Assembly (NCBI RefSeq): GCF_003003235.1
Contig: NZ_PVUE01000027.1
Span: forward strand, 1 to 42,713
DNA from: Antricoccus suffuscus
Lineage (GTDB): Bacteria > Actinomycetota > Actinomycetes > Mycobacteriales > Antricoccaceae
Length of the DNA stretch: 42,713 bases
Direction of reading: 5' to 3'
Shown here in pieces: positions 34,897 to 42,713 of this stretch. The notes under the pieces were generated by a model. The model made no database searches, was not told where the DNA came from, and saw only the letters and a program-made list of their open reading frames with translations. Numbering within the stretch: the stretch's first letter is position 1; each line of letters starts with the position of its first letter. Both the position numbers and the translations under genes were made by a program.

Positions 34897-35706
34897 GTGA
34901 ACGTGCTTGACGAGATCATCTCGGGGGTTCGCGAAGACGTCGCCAACCGTCAGCAGGTGGCTCCTCTCGCCGAGTTGAAGGCGCGCGCGCAGGACATTGC
35001 ACCCGCACTGGATGCCATGGCTGCCTTTCGTCGTGATGGTGTCGCGGTCATCGCAGAAGTGAAGCGTGCAAGCCCGTCGGCGGGTGCGCTCGCCGAGATC
35101 GGCGATCCGGCCTTACTGGCCGCCGACTATGAGGCCGGCGGGGCGCGCGCGATCAGCGTGCTCACTGAAGAACGTCGCTTCGGCGGGTCGCTTGCCGATC
35201 TCACCGCGGTGCGCAAAGCGGTGTCGATTCCCGTGCTGCGTAAGGACTTTGTTGTCTCGTCGTACCAAGTGCACGAGGCCCGGGCGTACGGCGCCGACCT
35301 GGTGCTTCTCATCGTTGCGGCGCTCGAGCAGCAGGTGCTCGTCGGCTTGCTGGAGCGCGTCGAGTCGCTTGGCATGACCGCACTGGTCGAAGTGCACGAC
35401 GAATCCGAGGCCGACCGCGCTCTGCAGGCCGGTGCGTCGTTGATCGGTATCAACGCGCGCAACCTCAAGACGCTCGAGGTCGACCGGTCGATGTTCGAAC
35501 GTATCGCGCCCGGGCTGCCCAGCAACGTCGTCAAGGTCGCCGAGTCGGGCGTACGCGGCCCGCACGACCTGATCTCGTACGCCGGCGCCGGCGCCGACGC
35601 GGTACTGGTCGGACAGGGCCTGGTCACCTCCGGAGACCCCAAGGCCGCCGTGTCGGCATTGGTAACTGCAGGACAGCACCCCGCGACACCAGGGACGTGC
35701 CGGTGA
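34897..35706 (+). CDS. trpC: Indole-3-glycerol-phosphate synthase
   Basis: A 269-residue TIM-barrel enzyme forming the indole ring from CdRP. Blocks are [13 protein letters not shown] near 49-61 with the catalytic Lys, [18 protein letters not shown] near 86-103, [13 protein letters not shown] near 112-124, [15 protein letters not shown] near 182-196 and [12 protein letters not shown] near 210. GTG 34897 has AAGGGA 6 nt upstream; the longer frame to 34855 is rejected. It opens the second trp transcription unit and overlaps trpB by 4 nt (GTGA). Confidence 0.97.
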   Translation: MNVLDEIISGVREDVANRQQVAPLAELKARAQDIAPALDAMAAFRRDGVAVIAEVKRASPSAGALAEIGDPALLAADYEAGGARAISVLTEERRFGGSLADLTAVRKAVSIPVLRKDFVVSSYQVHEARAYGADLVLLIVAALEQQVLVGLLERVESLGMTALVEVHDESEADRALQAGASLIGINARNLKTLEVDRSMFERIAPGLPSNVVKVAESGVRGPHDLISYAGAGADAVLVGQGLVTSGDPKAAVSALVTAGQHPATPGTCR

Positions 35707-36944
35707 GCGACCAGCACAGCCCCGAATGGTCGGCTCCGCTGCCCGGTGAGCCCAACGCCGCCGGTTATTACGGACAGTTCGGTGGGCGGTTCATCCCTGA
35801 GGCCTTGATCGCGGCGACCGAGGAGCTCGACGACAACTACCGCAAGGCGATTGCCGATCCCGAGTTCGTCGATGAGTTCCGCTCGCTGCTGCGCACGTAC
35901 GCCGGCCGCCCGAGCCTGCTGTACGAAGCTAAGCGGCTTTCTGCCGAGCTCGGCGTACGCGTCCTGCTCAAACGCGAAGATCTCAACCACACCGGCGCAC
36001 ACAAGATCAACAACGTCCTCGGCCAGGCGCTTCTGACCAAGCGGATGGGCAAGACGCGAGTCATCGCCGAGACCGGAGCCGGTCAACATGGCGTCGCGAC
36101 CGCGACCGCCGCGGCGCTCATGGGCCTCGACTGCACCGTCTACATGGGCGAAGTCGACACCGAGCGGCAATCACTCAACGTCGCGCGGATGCGGCTGCTC
36201 GGGGCCGAAGTAGTCGCCGTCCGATCCGGCTCGCGCACCCTCAAAGATGCGATGAACGAGGCATTCCGCGACTGGGTGGCCAGCGTCGAGACCACCCATT
36301 ACGTCATCGGCTCGGTCGGCGGACCGCACCCATTCCCGGCCATGGTCCGCGACTTCGCGGCCGTCATTGGTGACGAGGCGCGCGCACAGTGTCTCGACCT
36401 GCTCGGCAAACTGCCCGACGCCGTACTGGCCTGTGTCGGCGGCGGTTCTAACGCGATCGGGATCTTCAAGGCGTTCATCGCCGATGCCGGGGTCGAGCTC
36501 TACGGCTTGGAGGCCGCCGGCGACGGCGTCAACACCGAGCGGCACGCCGCCACACTGACTCGTGGTGACGTCGGCGTACTGCACGGCGCGCGGACCTACG
36601 TGCTGCAGGACGAGGACGGCCAGACGCTTGAGTCGCATTCGATCTCGGCCGGTCTTGACTACCCGGGAGTCGGCCCCGAGCACGCCTTCCTGAAGGAGAC
36701 CGGCCGGGCCCGCTACCTGCCGATCAGTGACGCCGAGGCGATGGACGCATTCGCTCTACTGTGCCGTACCGAAGGGATTATCCCGGCGATCGAGTCCTCC
36801 CACGCGCTCGCCGGCATCCCGCTGGTGGCCTCTCAGCTCGGTCCGGACGCGGTCATCCTCGTCAACCTCTCCGGTCGTGGGGACAAAGACGTCGCGACGG
36901 CGGGCAAATGGTTCGATGTCATCGGCGTCAGCAGGACTACGTGA
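35703..36944 (+). CDS. trpB: Tryptophan synthase beta chain
   Basis: A 413-residue PLP enzyme joining indole to serine. [15 protein letters not shown] (21-35) is the N-terminal hallmark, [20 protein letters not shown] carries the PLP lysine Lys101, [15 protein letters not shown] contains the catalytic Glu, and [12 protein letters not shown] near 240 binds the PLP phosphate. GTG 35703 is preferred over GTG 35697 because AGGGA (35691-35695) is 7 nt upstream and the start overlaps the trpC stop by 4 nt. The stop overlaps trpA by 4 nt. Confidence 0.97.
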   Translation: MSDQHSPEWSAPLPGEPNAAGYYGQFGGRFIPEALIAATEELDDNYRKAIADPEFVDEFRSLLRTYAGRPSLLYEAKRLSAELGVRVLLKREDLNHTGAHKINNVLGQALLTKRMGKTRVIAETGAGQHGVATATAAALMGLDCTVYMGEVDTERQSLNVARMRLLGAEVVAVRSGSRTLKDAMNEAFRDWVASVETTHYVIGSVGGPHPFPAMVRDFAAVIGDEARAQCLDLLGKLPDAVLACVGGGSNAIGIFKAFIADAGVELYGLEAAGDGVNTERHAATLTRGDVGVLHGARTYVLQDEDGQTLESHSISAGLDYPGVGPEHAFLKETGRARYLPISDAEAMDAFALLCRTEGIIPAIESSHALAGIPLVASQLGPDAVILVNLSGRGDKDVATAGKWFDVIGVSRTT

Positions 36945-37729
36945 GCAAGGTTGACGCGGTCTTCGAGGCCGCCCGCAGCGACAACCGTGCCGCACTGGTT
37001 GGTTACCTGCCGGCCGGGTACCCGTCGAGAGCCAACTCCGCGGACTGCTTCAATGCGCTCATCGACAACGGCTGCGACATCGTTGAGATCGGGCTGCCGT
37101 ACTCCGACCCGGTGATAGACGGGCCGACTGTCCAGGCTGCGGCCGATCAGGCGCTGGCCGACGGCACCAAGATCGTCGACGTGCTGCGGATTGTCTCTGA
37201 AGTCTCCGACGCCGGTGGTGTCGCGGTCATCATGTCCTACTGGGCGCCGATTGTGCGGTACGGCGTCGACCGGTTCGCGCGCGACCTCGCGTCGGCCGGG
37301 GGACAGGGGATCATCACACCGGACCTGATTCCGGATGAGGCTGCCGAATGGATAGCCGCGAGTGATGCGCACGGGCTCGACCGGATCTTCCTCGTCGCGC
37401 CGTCGTCGCGGCCGGACCGGCTCAAGATGACCGTCGAGAACTGTCGCGGGTTTGTGTACGCCGCGTCCACGATGGGCGTCACTGGTGCTCGTGACACCGT
37501 TGGTGCCGGGGCGGCGGAACTTGTCCGGCGTACCAAGGAGTTCACGGACCTACCTGTCGGCGTGGGACTCGGCGTACGTACGCCGGAGCACGTTCGTGAG
37601 GTGGGCGCGTACGCCGATGCCGTGATCGTCGGATCGGCTCTGGTCAGTGCCGTCGCGTCCGATCCGGCCCACCCGGCGCACGCGGCCGGGGCGTTCGCGG
37701 CCGACCTCAGCAAGGCGACCGGCCGCTGA
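36941..37729 (+). CDS. trpA: Tryptophan synthase alpha chain
   Basis: A 262-residue TIM barrel that cleaves indole-glycerol phosphate and channels indole to Trp[20 protein letters not shown] carries catalytic Glu49 and Asp60; [11 protein letters not shown] lies at 19-29, [17 protein letters not shown] near 170 and [14 protein letters not shown] near 208. GTG 36941 overlaps the trpB stop by 4 nt; the long open frame upstream inside trpB is rejected. Its stop shares one base with the lgt ATG (TGATG). Confidence 0.97.
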   Translation: MSKVDAVFEAARSDNRAALVGYLPAGYPSRANSADCFNALIDNGCDIVEIGLPYSDPVIDGPTVQAAADQALADGTKIVDVLRIVSEVSDAGGVAVIMSYWAPIVRYGVDRFARDLASAGGQGIITPDLIPDEAAEWIAASDAHGLDRIFLVAPSSRPDRLKMTVENCRGFVYAASTMGVTGARDTVGAGAAELVRRTKEFTDLPVGVGLGVRTPEHVREVGAYADAVIVGSALVSAVASDPAHPAHAAGAFAADLSKATGR

Positions 37730-38739
37730 TGCACACCATGCTGGCGACGTCACTTGCGTCCATCCCGAGTCCGACGGTCGGCGCGATCCACCTCGGGCCG
37801 ATCAAGATTCAGATGTACGCCATCTGCATCCTCACCGGCGTAATCTTCGCGATCTGGCTCAGCGGCAGGCGGCTGGTGGCCCGCGGCGGTGCGCCCGGGG
37901 AGATTCTCGACCTCGCGGTGTGGGCCGTGCCTTTCGGTTTGATCGGCGGCCGGCTCTACCACATCTTCACGACACCCGAGCCTTACTTCGGCAAGAACGG
38001 CCACCTGATCGACATCTTCAAGGTGTGGAACGGCGGACTCGGGATCTGGGGCGCGATCGCGCTCGGCGCGGTCGGTGCCTACATCGGCGCCCGCAAGGCG
38101 AAGCTTCGGATGGCCGTCGTCGCCGACGCGATGGCGCCGGGCATCGTGATTGCGCAGGGGATCGGCCGGATCGGCAACTATTTCAACAACGAGCTGTACG
38201 GCGGCGCCACCAACCTGCCGTGGAAGCTCGAGATCTACGACTACGACCTCACCAAAGGCGAGGCGATCCGCGATGCCGCCGGAAACCCGATCGTCAAGGG
38301 CTACTACCAGCCCACGTTTCTCTACGAGCTGATCTGGGACGTCGCCGTCGGCTGTGTGCTGTTGTGGCTGGACAAGAAGTACAAGCTCGGCCGCGGCCGG
38401 GTGTTCGCGCTGTACGTCGCGCTCTACTGCCTCGGCCGGCTAGGTGTGGAGAAGTTGCGCACCGACCAGGCCGAGATCATTCTGGGGCAGCGGCTCAACG
38501 TGTGGACGGCGCTCATCGTCGGCCTCGCCGGGCTGGTCGTGTTTTTCGTGCGCAAGGGCCCGCGTGAGACGTCGGCGTACGTCGACGGCAGAGCGCCCGT
38601 CGTGCAGACTCCCGCCACCGACAACGACAGCCTCGACGCGGCGGGCCAGGATGCCTCTGAGGGGCCCGACGCGACAGCGGATACGGCGCCCGATCCGCCG
38701 CCCGACCCACCCGATCCGACTGACCCACCCGACAAGTAG
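37729..38739 (+). CDS. lgt: Prolipoprotein diacylglyceryl transferase
   Basis: A 336-residue inner-membrane enzyme that attaches diacylglycerol to the lipobox Cys, the step before LspA (13904-14455). About seven helices are present. The Lgt signature is GRIGNYFNNELYGGATNLPW near residues 145-164 with its essential Arg; GGLGIWGAIALGAVGAYIGAR near 103-123 and QPTFLYELIWDV near 194 are also typical. The last 60 residues form an acidic Pro/Asp-rich cytosolic tail (PDPPPDPPDPTDPP), common in actinobacteria. It is coupled to trpA by a 1-nt overlap. Confidence 0.96.
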   Translation: MHTMLATSLASIPSPTVGAIHLGPIKIQMYAICILTGVIFAIWLSGRRLVARGGAPGEILDLAVWAVPFGLIGGRLYHIFTTPEPYFGKNGHLIDIFKVWNGGLGIWGAIALGAVGAYIGARKAKLRMAVVADAMAPGIVIAQGIGRIGNYFNNELYGGATNLPWKLEIYDYDLTKGEAIRDAAGNPIVKGYYQPTFLYELIWDVAVGCVLLWLDKKYKLGRGRVFALYVALYCLGRLGVEKLRTDQAEIILGQRLNVWTALIVGLAGLVVFFVRKGPRETSAYVDGRAPVVQTPATDNDSLDAAGQDASEGPDATADTAPDPPPDPPDPTDPPDK

Positions 38740-38744
38740 AGCTC

Positions 38745-39437
38745 ATGAGCGCCGTCATCAGGTCGCCCAATATTTGGGACTCTCCGGCGGTCTACGAGAT
38801 CGAAAACCACGCCGTGGATCCCGATGGCCGGCTGCTGCGGCAACTGCGCGCCGGGCATGACTGGACCGCACAGGCCGTGCTTGACATCGGTTGCGGCACG
38901 GGCTTTTATCTGCCGACGTTTGCCGGGTCCGCGCGGCAGGTGATCGGCGTTGAGCCGCATCCGCCGCTGGTCGCCGGTGCACGACGGCGGGTGCGTAATG
39001 CCGGACTGGCGAACGTCGATGTGCGGGCCGGCACCGCGCAGCAGTTGCCGGTGCCGAACTCCTCGGTGGACGTCGCGCACGCACGGTGGGCATATTTCTT
39101 CGGCCCGGGCTGTGAGCCCGGCCTGATCGAGCTCGATCGGGTGATGCGCCGCGGCGGTACGGCGTTCATCATCGACAACGACGCGAGCCGGTCCACCTTC
39201 GGCGGCTGGTTTCGGCGGGCCTGGCCGCAGTACGACGTGCGCGCGGTCGAGACCTTCTTCTCCAGCCGCGGATGGGCCCGCCAGTCGATCGACATGGGCT
39301 GGCGCTTCTCGCGGCGTACCGACTTCGAGTCCGTCGTACGCATCGAGTTCGCCCCGGCGCTGGCCGCGCAGATCATCGCCGAACACGCCGGGCTCGACGT
39401 GGACTACGCGGTCAACCTCTGGATCAAGACTTTTTGA
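38745..39437 (+). CDS. Class I SAM-dependent methyltransferase
   Basis: A 230-residue methyltransferase with a Rossmann fold: AVLDIGCGTGFYLPTFA (motif I, about 46-62), VIGVEPHPPLV (motif II acidic residue, about 66-76), NVDVRAGTAQQLPVPNSSVDVAHARWAYFFG (motifs III-IV, in blocks) and MRRGGTAFIIDND. The substrate is unknown; it resembles the ubiquinone/menaquinone-type group only in the general fold. ATG 38745 lies 5 nt after lgt, so it is probably co-transcribed with trpCBA-lgt. Confidence 0.88.
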   Translation: MSAVIRSPNIWDSPAVYEIENHAVDPDGRLLRQLRAGHDWTAQAVLDIGCGTGFYLPTFAGSARQVIGVEPHPPLVAGARRRVRNAGLANVDVRAGTAQQLPVPNSSVDVAHARWAYFFGPGCEPGLIELDRVMRRGGTAFIIDNDASRSTFGGWFRRAWPQYDVRAVETFFSSRGWARQSIDMGWRFSRRTDFESVVRIEFAPALAAQIIAEHAGLDVDYAVNLWIKTF

Positions 39438-39470
39438 GGCGGTGACCCGATTCCGACCTGGCGGCGTGGC

Positions 39471-39476
39471 TAGGCT
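39471..39476 (+). promoter_or_regulatory. -10 hexamer of pyk
   Basis: TAGGCT ends 6 nt before ATG 39483, identical in hexamer and spacing to the LON-domain gene promoter; a leaderless mRNA is likely. The -35 is weak. Confidence 0.5.
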
Positions 39477-39482
39477 GGGGAT

Positions 39483-40907
39483 ATGACTCGCCGCGCGAAG
39501 ATCGTCTGCACACTCGGCCCGGCGACATCGTCGTACCGTGACCTCAAAGCCCTGGCACTCGCCGGGATGGACGTGGCGCGTCTCAACTTCAGCCACGGCA
39601 CCTATGCCGACCACCGCGCGAGCTACGCCGCCGTACGCCGGGCAGCGGGTGAGTGTGGCCGGCCGATCGGCGTACTGGCCGACCTGCAGGGCCCGAAGAT
39701 CCGGCTCGGCACCTTCGCGGACGGCCCGGTGCGCTGGGAGACCGGGGAGCGGGTCGTGATCACCACTGACGACGTGGTCGGCACGCACGACCGGGTCGGC
39801 ACGACGTACGAGCAGCTCGCGCAGGACGTGCGCCCCGGTGACCGGTTGCTCATCGACGATGGCAACGTCGCGGTCGAGGTGGCCCGGGTGTCCGGAAACG
39901 ACGTCCAGGTCGTGGTGCGTGAGGGCGGCGTCGTCAGCGATCACAAAGGGCTGTCTCTACCGCACGTCAACGTCAGTATCCCGACGCTGTCGGACAAGGA
40001 CGCCGACGACCTGCGGTTCGCGTTGGAGCTTGGCGTCGACATGGTGGCGTTGTCGTTCGTACGCCGGGCCAGCGACGTCGATCTGGTGCGCGACATCATG
40101 TCCGCCGCTAACGTGAGCGTGCCGGTGATCGCGAAGCTGGAGAAGCCGGAGGCGATCGCGGAGCTGGATGCGATCGTTCAGGCCTTCGACGGCGTGATGG
40201 TCGCGCGCGGCGATCTCGGCGTGGAAATGCCGCTCGAAGAAGTCCCGCTCGTGCAGAAGCGCGCCATCCAGACCGCCCGCGAGAAGGCCCGCCCGGTCAT
40301 CGTGGCGACGCAGATGCTCGAGTCGATGATCACGCACTCGAGGCCTACCCGCGCCGAGGCCTCCGATGTCGCGAACGCGATCTTGGACGGCGCCGACGCG
40401 GTGATGCTCTCCGGTGAGACGAGCGTCGGCAAGCACGCCGTGGAAGCGGTACGCACGATGGCCCGCATCATCGACGCGGTCGAGAGTGCCAGCACCCGGG
40501 TACCGCCGCTCGAGCACGAGCCGCGCACGCGGTCCGGCGTCATCGCGCTGTCGGCCAAAGAGGTGGGCGAGGCGCTCGGCGCCAAGGCGTTGGTCGCATT
40601 CACCACGAGCGGAGACACCGTACGCCGCCTTGCGCGCCACCACACAGACCTGCCGCTAGTCGCCTTCACCCCGAACATCGCGGTGCGTAACCAGTTGGCG
40701 CTGACGTGGGGGGTGACGACGTACATCGTCCCGCAGGTGACGACGACGGACGCCATGATCGCGCAGGTCGATGCGGCGCTTATTCAACTCGGCACTCGGC
40801 AACCGGGCGACCTAGTCGTCATCGTCGCGGGCAGCCCACCGGGAACGCAGGGCTCGACGAACCTCATTCGCGTCCACCGGCTCGGCGAGGGCGCGACCAG
40901 CGGCTGA
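39483..40907 (+). CDS. pyk: Pyruvate kinase
   Basis: A 474-residue glycolytic kinase converting PEP and ADP to pyruvate and ATP. It begins TRRAKIVCTLGPATSS, then VARLNFSHGTYADH near 31-44, DLQGPKIRLG near 69, the active-site IAKLEKPEAIAELDAIV block near 218 with the catalytic Lys, FDGVMVARGDLGVEMP near 238 and ADAVMLSGETSVG near 303. The C-terminal allosteric domain (ALVAFTTSGDTVRRLARH) is intact. No signature residue is missing. A TAGGCT hexamer lies directly upstream. Confidence 0.97.
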   Translation: MTRRAKIVCTLGPATSSYRDLKALALAGMDVARLNFSHGTYADHRASYAAVRRAAGECGRPIGVLADLQGPKIRLGTFADGPVRWETGERVVITTDDVVGTHDRVGTTYEQLAQDVRPGDRLLIDDGNVAVEVARVSGNDVQVVVREGGVVSDHKGLSLPHVNVSIPTLSDKDADDLRFALELGVDMVALSFVRRASDVDLVRDIMSAANVSVPVIAKLEKPEAIAELDAIVQAFDGVMVARGDLGVEMPLEEVPLVQKRAIQTAREKARPVIVATQMLESMITHSRPTRAEASDVANAILDGADAVMLSGETSVGKHAVEAVRTMARIIDAVESASTRVPPLEHEPRTRSGVIALSAKEVGEALGAKALVAFTTSGDTVRRLARHHTDLPLVAFTPNIAVRNQLALTWGVTTYIVPQVTTTDAMIAQVDAALIQLGTRQPGDLVVIVAGSPPGTQGSTNLIRVHRLGEGATSG

Positions 40908-40964
40908 TGCCGCGTACCCGATAATGGGGTGTTCACATCTCGTACAACCCATTGGAGGAAACCC

Positions 40965-41885
40965 GTGAGCCTGACTGGTGACACTGGGCCCGCGCTTCGG
41001 CATCCTGCTAAGCCCGGTGAGGAAGGCCAGTCTGCCGTCGACGGGCTCGTCCGACTGCTTGATCTCGAGCAACTTGAGCTCGATCTGTTTCGTGGCAAGA
41101 GCCCGCAGTTGACGATGCAACGGGTATTCGGCGGCCAGGTTGCCGGCCAGGCACTCATCGCTGCCGGGCGCACCGTCGCCGAGGACCGCAACGTGCACTC
41201 GCTGCACTCCTACTTCCTGCGCCCCGGGGATCCAGAGGTGCCGATCATCTACCAGGTCGACCGGGTTCGGGACGGGCGATCGTTCACGACGCGCCACGTC
41301 GAGGGGATCCAGCACGGCAAGGTGATCTTCACGCTGTCGGCACAGTTCCAGCTTCAGGAGAAGGCGGTGTTCGAGCACGGTGACCCGATGCCCGACGTAC
41401 CGGATCCGGAGTCGCTGCCGCGGTTCAAGGAACTCATGGCGCCGTACGCCGGCACCTTCAAGCCACCGCAGGTCGACCTCCCGCGGCCGATCGACATGCG
41501 CTACGTCTCGACGCCCCCGTTTGCCCGGACCGGACCGGGCGAGCCGTACAACACCATCTGGATCAAGGCCGATGGGAAGTTGCCCGACGACCGGCTGATG
41601 CACATCTGCGCCCTGACCTATGCCAGCGACATGACGCTGCTCGACTCTGCGATGAGCCCGCACGGCGTCTCGTGGGCGCGTGGCGAAGTGGTGGGGGCGA
41701 GCCTGGACCACGCGATGTGGTTCCACCGGGCATTCCGCGCCGACGAGTGGATTCTCTACCGATCCACGTCGCCGTCGGCCTCCGGCAACCGCGGGTTCTG
41801 CACCGGCCAGCTGTGGTCGCAAGATGGCCGGCTCATCGCCTCGGCAGTGCAAGAGGGCGTCGTACGCTCCACCAAGAAGGACTGA
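40965..41885 (+). CDS. tesB: Acyl-CoA thioesterase II (TesB family)
   Basis: A 306-residue double-hotdog thioesterase that hydrolyses acyl-CoA to free acid and CoA. The first hotdog has VFGGQVAGQALIAAGRTV near 49-66, then HSLHSYFLRPGDPEVPI and VDRVRDGRSFTTRHVEG. The second has AMSPHGVSWARGEVVGASLDHAMWFHRAF near 230-258 (catalytic Asp in SLDHAMWFH) and YRSTSPSASGNRGF near 265. GTG 40965 has GGAGGA 5 nt upstream; the ORF extension to 40929 is rejected. GATAAT at 40920-40925 is a candidate -10. Confidence 0.94.
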   Translation: MSLTGDTGPALRHPAKPGEEGQSAVDGLVRLLDLEQLELDLFRGKSPQLTMQRVFGGQVAGQALIAAGRTVAEDRNVHSLHSYFLRPGDPEVPIIYQVDRVRDGRSFTTRHVEGIQHGKVIFTLSAQFQLQEKAVFEHGDPMPDVPDPESLPRFKELMAPYAGTFKPPQVDLPRPIDMRYVSTPPFARTGPGEPYNTIWIKADGKLPDDRLMHICALTYASDMTLLDSAMSPHGVSWARGEVVGASLDHAMWFHRAFRADEWILYRSTSPSASGNRGFCTGQLWSQDGRLIASAVQEGVVRSTKKD

Positions 41886-41990
41886 CCGACCCCGCTTACG
41901 GTGGCGTCGTACCCCGTCATCCGTGACAAATAGCCCGGCCATTCGCGGCAAAATACGCTGATATACAAGGAAAGAAGACCCGCTCAGGCC

Positions 41991-42020
41991 TTGCGGTAAC
42001 GCACCCCGGCGCGATACGAT
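41991..42020 (+). promoter_or_regulatory. Promoter of the right-hand DUF222 gene
   Basis: TTGCGG (41991-41996), an 18-bp spacer and TACGAT (42015-42020) lie 7 nt before ATG 42028. This is the best complete -35/-10 pair in the window and implies a leaderless transcript. The remaining bases from 41886 show no gene. Confidence 0.6.
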
Positions 42021-42027
42021 ATAGCAC

Positions 42028-42713
42028 ATGCGTACGAGGAATAAGGTTCAGGCGGAACGGACACGACCACGCCTCGACCTGCCCTCGACACCCGCCGCAA
42101 CCGGCGAGACGGCCCCGCCCACGACACAAGCTCCGGCGGACCTACCGCTCCCGCCGATAGGACCGGTCACGAAAGCCGAGACGTTCACGGCGACCCTCAC
42201 CCAACTGGTCGACATCGAACACGCCGAAGCACTCCTCTACCGCGAGAAGCTCGCCCTGCGCAGCATCCTGCTCAGTACCGCCGACTACCAACTCATCGAC
42301 CCCTCCGCCGTGCCCGGCAGCAGTCGCCGGCATGCGCGGGTCGACTGCCCCGACATCGGGTCCGACACGTGGCTGCAGAACATTGACCTCGCCGCCGCCG
42401 AACTCGCCACCGCCACACACATCAGCACCGGTACCGCGAAAAACCAGCTCGCCACCGCCAGCTACTACACCCGCCACTACGCCGTAGCGGTCGCCAGTCT
42501 CGACCCCGACGGAGACCCCTACCGCGGAATGACCGCGCACAAGCTGGACCTGTTCACCGAGCACACCACCGACCTCACCAACACCGAACTGCAGAAGGTC
42601 ACGGCACGGGTCCTGCCACACGCGCACACCGACACTCCCGGCCAGTTCGCGCGGCGTATCGAGAAAGCGGTCATCGCGGTCACCGGCACCAGTAAACAGA
42701 AACAACGCCGCGC
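42028..42713 (+). CDS. DUF222 (13E12-repeat) protein, 3' end outside window
   Basis: The frame from ATG 42028 is open to the last base (228 complete codons). After a Pro/Thr-rich head comes the DUF222 pattern: an N-terminal helix ALLYREKLALRSILLSTADY, then NIDLAAAELATATHISTGTAKNQLATA in outline, the region VAVASLDPDGDPYRGMTAHK, FTEHTTDLTNTELQKVTARVLP and TPGQFARRIEKAVIAV. It belongs to the same family as the protein at 1-1361 but to a clearly different branch. Any HNH domain would lie beyond the window. Function unknown. Confidence 0.82.
   Translation, partial: MRTRNKVQAERTRPRLDLPSTPAATGETAPPTTQAPADLPLPPIGPVTKAETFTATLTQLVDIEHAEALLYREKLALRSILLSTADYQLIDPSAVPGSSRRHARVDCPDIGSDTWLQNIDLAAAELATATHISTGTAKNQLATASYYTRHYAVAVASLDPDGDPYRGMTAHKLDLFTEHTTDLTNTELQKVTARVLPHAHTDTPGQFARRIEKAVIAVTGTSKQKQRR

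Noticed and set aside
38424-39944. 506-codon minus-strand ORF across lgt, the methyltransferase and pyk
   Set aside because: Spans three well-supported genes on the other strand and shows no domain.
40812-42029. 405-codon minus-strand ORF opposite tesB
   Set aside because: Antisense to a clear thioesterase gene and lacks any recognisable motif.
1-42713. CRISPR arrays, tRNA or rRNA genes, insertion sequences, prophage genes
   Set aside because: Looked for repeat-spacer periodicity, cloverleaf ends, transposase motifs and phage structural genes; none was found.

Overview
The window reads as a chromosomal segment of a high-GC actinobacterium (Actinomycetota). The evidence is a Wag31-type DivIVA next to YggT, a T-box-controlled ileS, a PriA-type HisA with no trpF in the trp locus, the Trp-operon-associated membrane protein, GTG starts, several apparently leaderless promoters, and DUF222/13E12-type genes at both edges. 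A lineage near Geodermatophilales/Antricoccaceae is a guess only; nothing here fixes the genus. No tRNA, rRNA, CRISPR array, insertion sequence or prophage was seen.

Layout. (1) 1-1361: 5' part of a DUF222 (13E12-repeat, normally HNH-nuclease) gene on the minus strand, carrying a 30-bp tandem repeat; then about 540 bp with no convincing gene. (2) 1902-6380: accessory block with a LysE/RhtB exporter (plus) facing a minus-strand run of two DUF427 genes, an ATP-grasp enzyme, an acetamidase/formamidase and an SDR oxidoreductase. The DUF427/ATP-grasp part is the least explained gene set here. (3) 6512-11402: yggT and divIVA, a perfect 22-bp hairpin terminator, and convergent ileS with a complete T-box leader. 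(4) 11536-17595: CPA-type antiporter, DksA/TraR-like protein with a histone-H1-like tail, lspA, rluD-like, CPBP protease, GNAT and a DUF6882 gene. (5) 17790-24038: dnaE1, amidohydrolase, membrane protein, and a convergent LON-domain gene. (6) 24094-33685: a long his-trp transcription unit, hisD-hisC-hisB-small membrane ORF-hisH-priA-hisF, two Gln/Tyr/Gly-rich tetraspan paralogues, hisI-trpE-Trp-associated membrane protein. (7) 33841-41885: a GNAT-Nudix fusion on the opposite strand, then trpC-trpB-trpA-lgt-methyltransferase, pyk and tesB. (8) 42028-end: a second, divergent DUF222 gene pointing outwards and cut by the window edge.

Functional logic. The his and trp genes are physically fused (hisI overlaps trpE by 4 nt), and PriA can serve both pathways, which fits the absence of trpF. 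The IleRS is an IleRS2-like enzyme whose class I signature reads GVHH instead of HxGH, an alteration linked to mupirocin hyper-resistance. Cell-pole growth (divIVA, yggT), lipoprotein maturation (lspA, lgt) and replication (dnaE1) make the rest ordinary core genome. Starts were chosen from Shine-Dalgarno sites, 4-nt overlaps, -10 hexamers and family N-termini; uncertain ones are flagged.
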